DNA of 64,000 nucleotides, taken from positions 2,728,001-2,792,000 of the forward strand of contig CBDCGU010000003.1 of NCBI GenBank assembly GCA_965216945.1, in the 5' to 3' direction. Shown here one piece after another: positions 63,472-64,000 of the stretch. The first letter of the stretch is position 1. Each line of letters starts with the position of its first letter. Position numbers and translations under genes: made by a program. A model generated the notes under the pieces. The model saw only the letters and a list, made by a program, of their open reading frames with translations. It was not told where the DNA came from and did no database searches. This DNA is from DATHZQ01 sp965216945. Its GTDB lineage: Bacteria > Actinomycetota > Acidimicrobiia > Spongiisociales > UBA5794.

Positions 63472-63486
63472 CGGAACGCCGTTCCG
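63472..63486. promoter_or_regulatory. Second GAACG/CGTTC palindrome before the acyl-CoA ligase
   Basis: CGGAACG-C-CGTTCCG is perfect with a one-base spacer, 83 nt before the ligase start and 29 nt after paaN. The half sites match those of the paaG operator but the spacer is one base instead of two. It could be a weaker PaaR-type site or a terminator stem. Confidence 0.45.
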
Positions 63487-63568
63487 GACTCATGGCAACT
63501 GGCGTGCGCGATCTCTATGGTGGCGGCGCCCGCCACATCAGTCGTGATGGCCACGGAAGGGAGAGCCC

Positions 63569-64000
63569 ATGACGGCGACGATGGACCGCCCTGGGGCGCC
63601 GGAGCTCGGCGCCGGGACCCCGACTGTTGCAAGCCGGGTCCGCGATTGGGCGCTCGCACGCCCCGATGCGGTTGCGATGCGCGAGAAAGACTTCGGAATC
63701 TGGCAGGAGATCACGTGGGCCGTGTTCTGGGACCAAGTGGTGACTGCCGCCCACGGTCTCCTGGCGCTCGGCGTCGATGTCGGAGACGTCGTTTCGATTC
63801 ACTCCGAAGACCGGCCCGAGTGGGTGATCCTGGACATCGCCACCGTAGCGATTCGTGGCATCACTACAGGCATGTATCCCACCAATCCGACCGCCGAGGT
63901 CGAGTACCTGGTCAACGACTCGGGCGCAGTGGTTCACTTCGCCGAGGATCAGGAGCAGGTCGACAAAGTGGTGGAGCTGCCCGTCGAGCGCTTTCCCACG
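63569..64000 (+). CDS. Long-chain acyl-CoA synthetase (AMP-binding), N-terminal part
   Basis: The first 144 codons, running off the right edge. ATG with GGAAGGGAG 5 nt upstream. TVASRVRDWALARPDAVAM, GIWQEITWAVFWDQVVTAAH and VSIHSEDRPEWVILDIA then TTGMYPTNPTAEVEYLVNDS are the N-terminal blocks of FadD15-like ligases (long-chain type), not PaaK. The P-loop and the rest are outside the window. The place after paaN makes a CoA-ligating role in aromatic or fatty-acid catabolism plausible. Confidence 0.85.
   Translation, partial: MTATMDRPGAPELGAGTPTVASRVRDWALARPDAVAMREKDFGIWQEITWAVFWDQVVTAAHGLLALGVDVGDVVSIHSEDRPEWVILDIATVAIRGITTGMYPTNPTAEVEYLVNDSGAVVHFAEDQEQVDKVVELPVERFPT

Overview
The window is high-GC DNA. 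Its gene content points to an actinobacterium (Actinomycetota), and I would guess the class Acidimicrobiia. The markers are a WhiB protein, a SenX3-RegX3-like phosphate two-component pair next to pst, an Sdh1-type sdhCAB, a zinc metalloprotease of the DUF2342 (F420-associated) family, many GTG/TTG starts and many 1-4 nt stop/start overlaps. The phylum is well supported. The class is inference.

Layout. 1-7506 (+): the 3' end of a PcrA/UvrD helicase; an ECF sigma factor coupled to a membrane protein that probably acts as its anti-sigma factor; a lone FetB-like permease; a B12-binding methylmalonyl-CoA mutase small subunit just before sucCD; and two lipoproteins (glutamine cyclotransferase, LpqC-type esterase). 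7507-30272 is accessory and partly decayed. It holds a glycosyltransferase, a secreted LVIVD/PA-domain protein cut by an in-frame stop, a class III cyclase/NB-ARC/TPR regulator, remnants of a vapC toxin and of a second cyclase, an unrecognised RES-like protein, two orphan enzymes, a small secreted protein and a 1955-residue fusion protein. That fusion runs BTAD regulator, dead cyclase, kinase, STAND ATPase, membrane anchor, beta-propeller. A hotdog protein and a WYL regulator divergent from an epoxide hydrolase follow.

30273-47169 is mainly core metabolism: purN-purH-folD-CDF-like transporter (all overlapping), icd, mdh, hup, an SCP2 protein and sdhCAB (-), then whiB divergent from sdh, a membrane protein, tatA, and a sigma/anti-sigma/RseB-like stress module. 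47211-53028 (-) carries an acyl-CoA dehydrogenase and pstS-C-A-B-phoU. senX3-regX3 is divergent from pstS, with a candidate PHO box between them. 55131-59278 has an AhpE-like peroxiredoxin, the DUF2342 metalloprotease, HtrA, MoaE and a HEAT-repeat protein. 59425-64000 is a phenylacetate-type operon (paaG-paaH-paaN) behind a perfect palindrome that matches the known PaaR operator, followed by the start of an acyl-CoA ligase.

How it fits together. Five TCA-cycle loci (sucCD, icd, mdh, sdhCAB) and the B12 small subunit link propionyl-CoA and succinyl-CoA to the cycle, and phenylacetate degradation also ends in succinyl-CoA plus acetyl-CoA. The sigma/zinc-finger anti-sigma/RseB unit with tatA next to it, and HtrA 10 kb away, recalls the mycobacterial sigE-rseA-htrA-tatB envelope-stress locus. 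The most unusual object is the single-polypeptide signalling fusion at 19724-25591.
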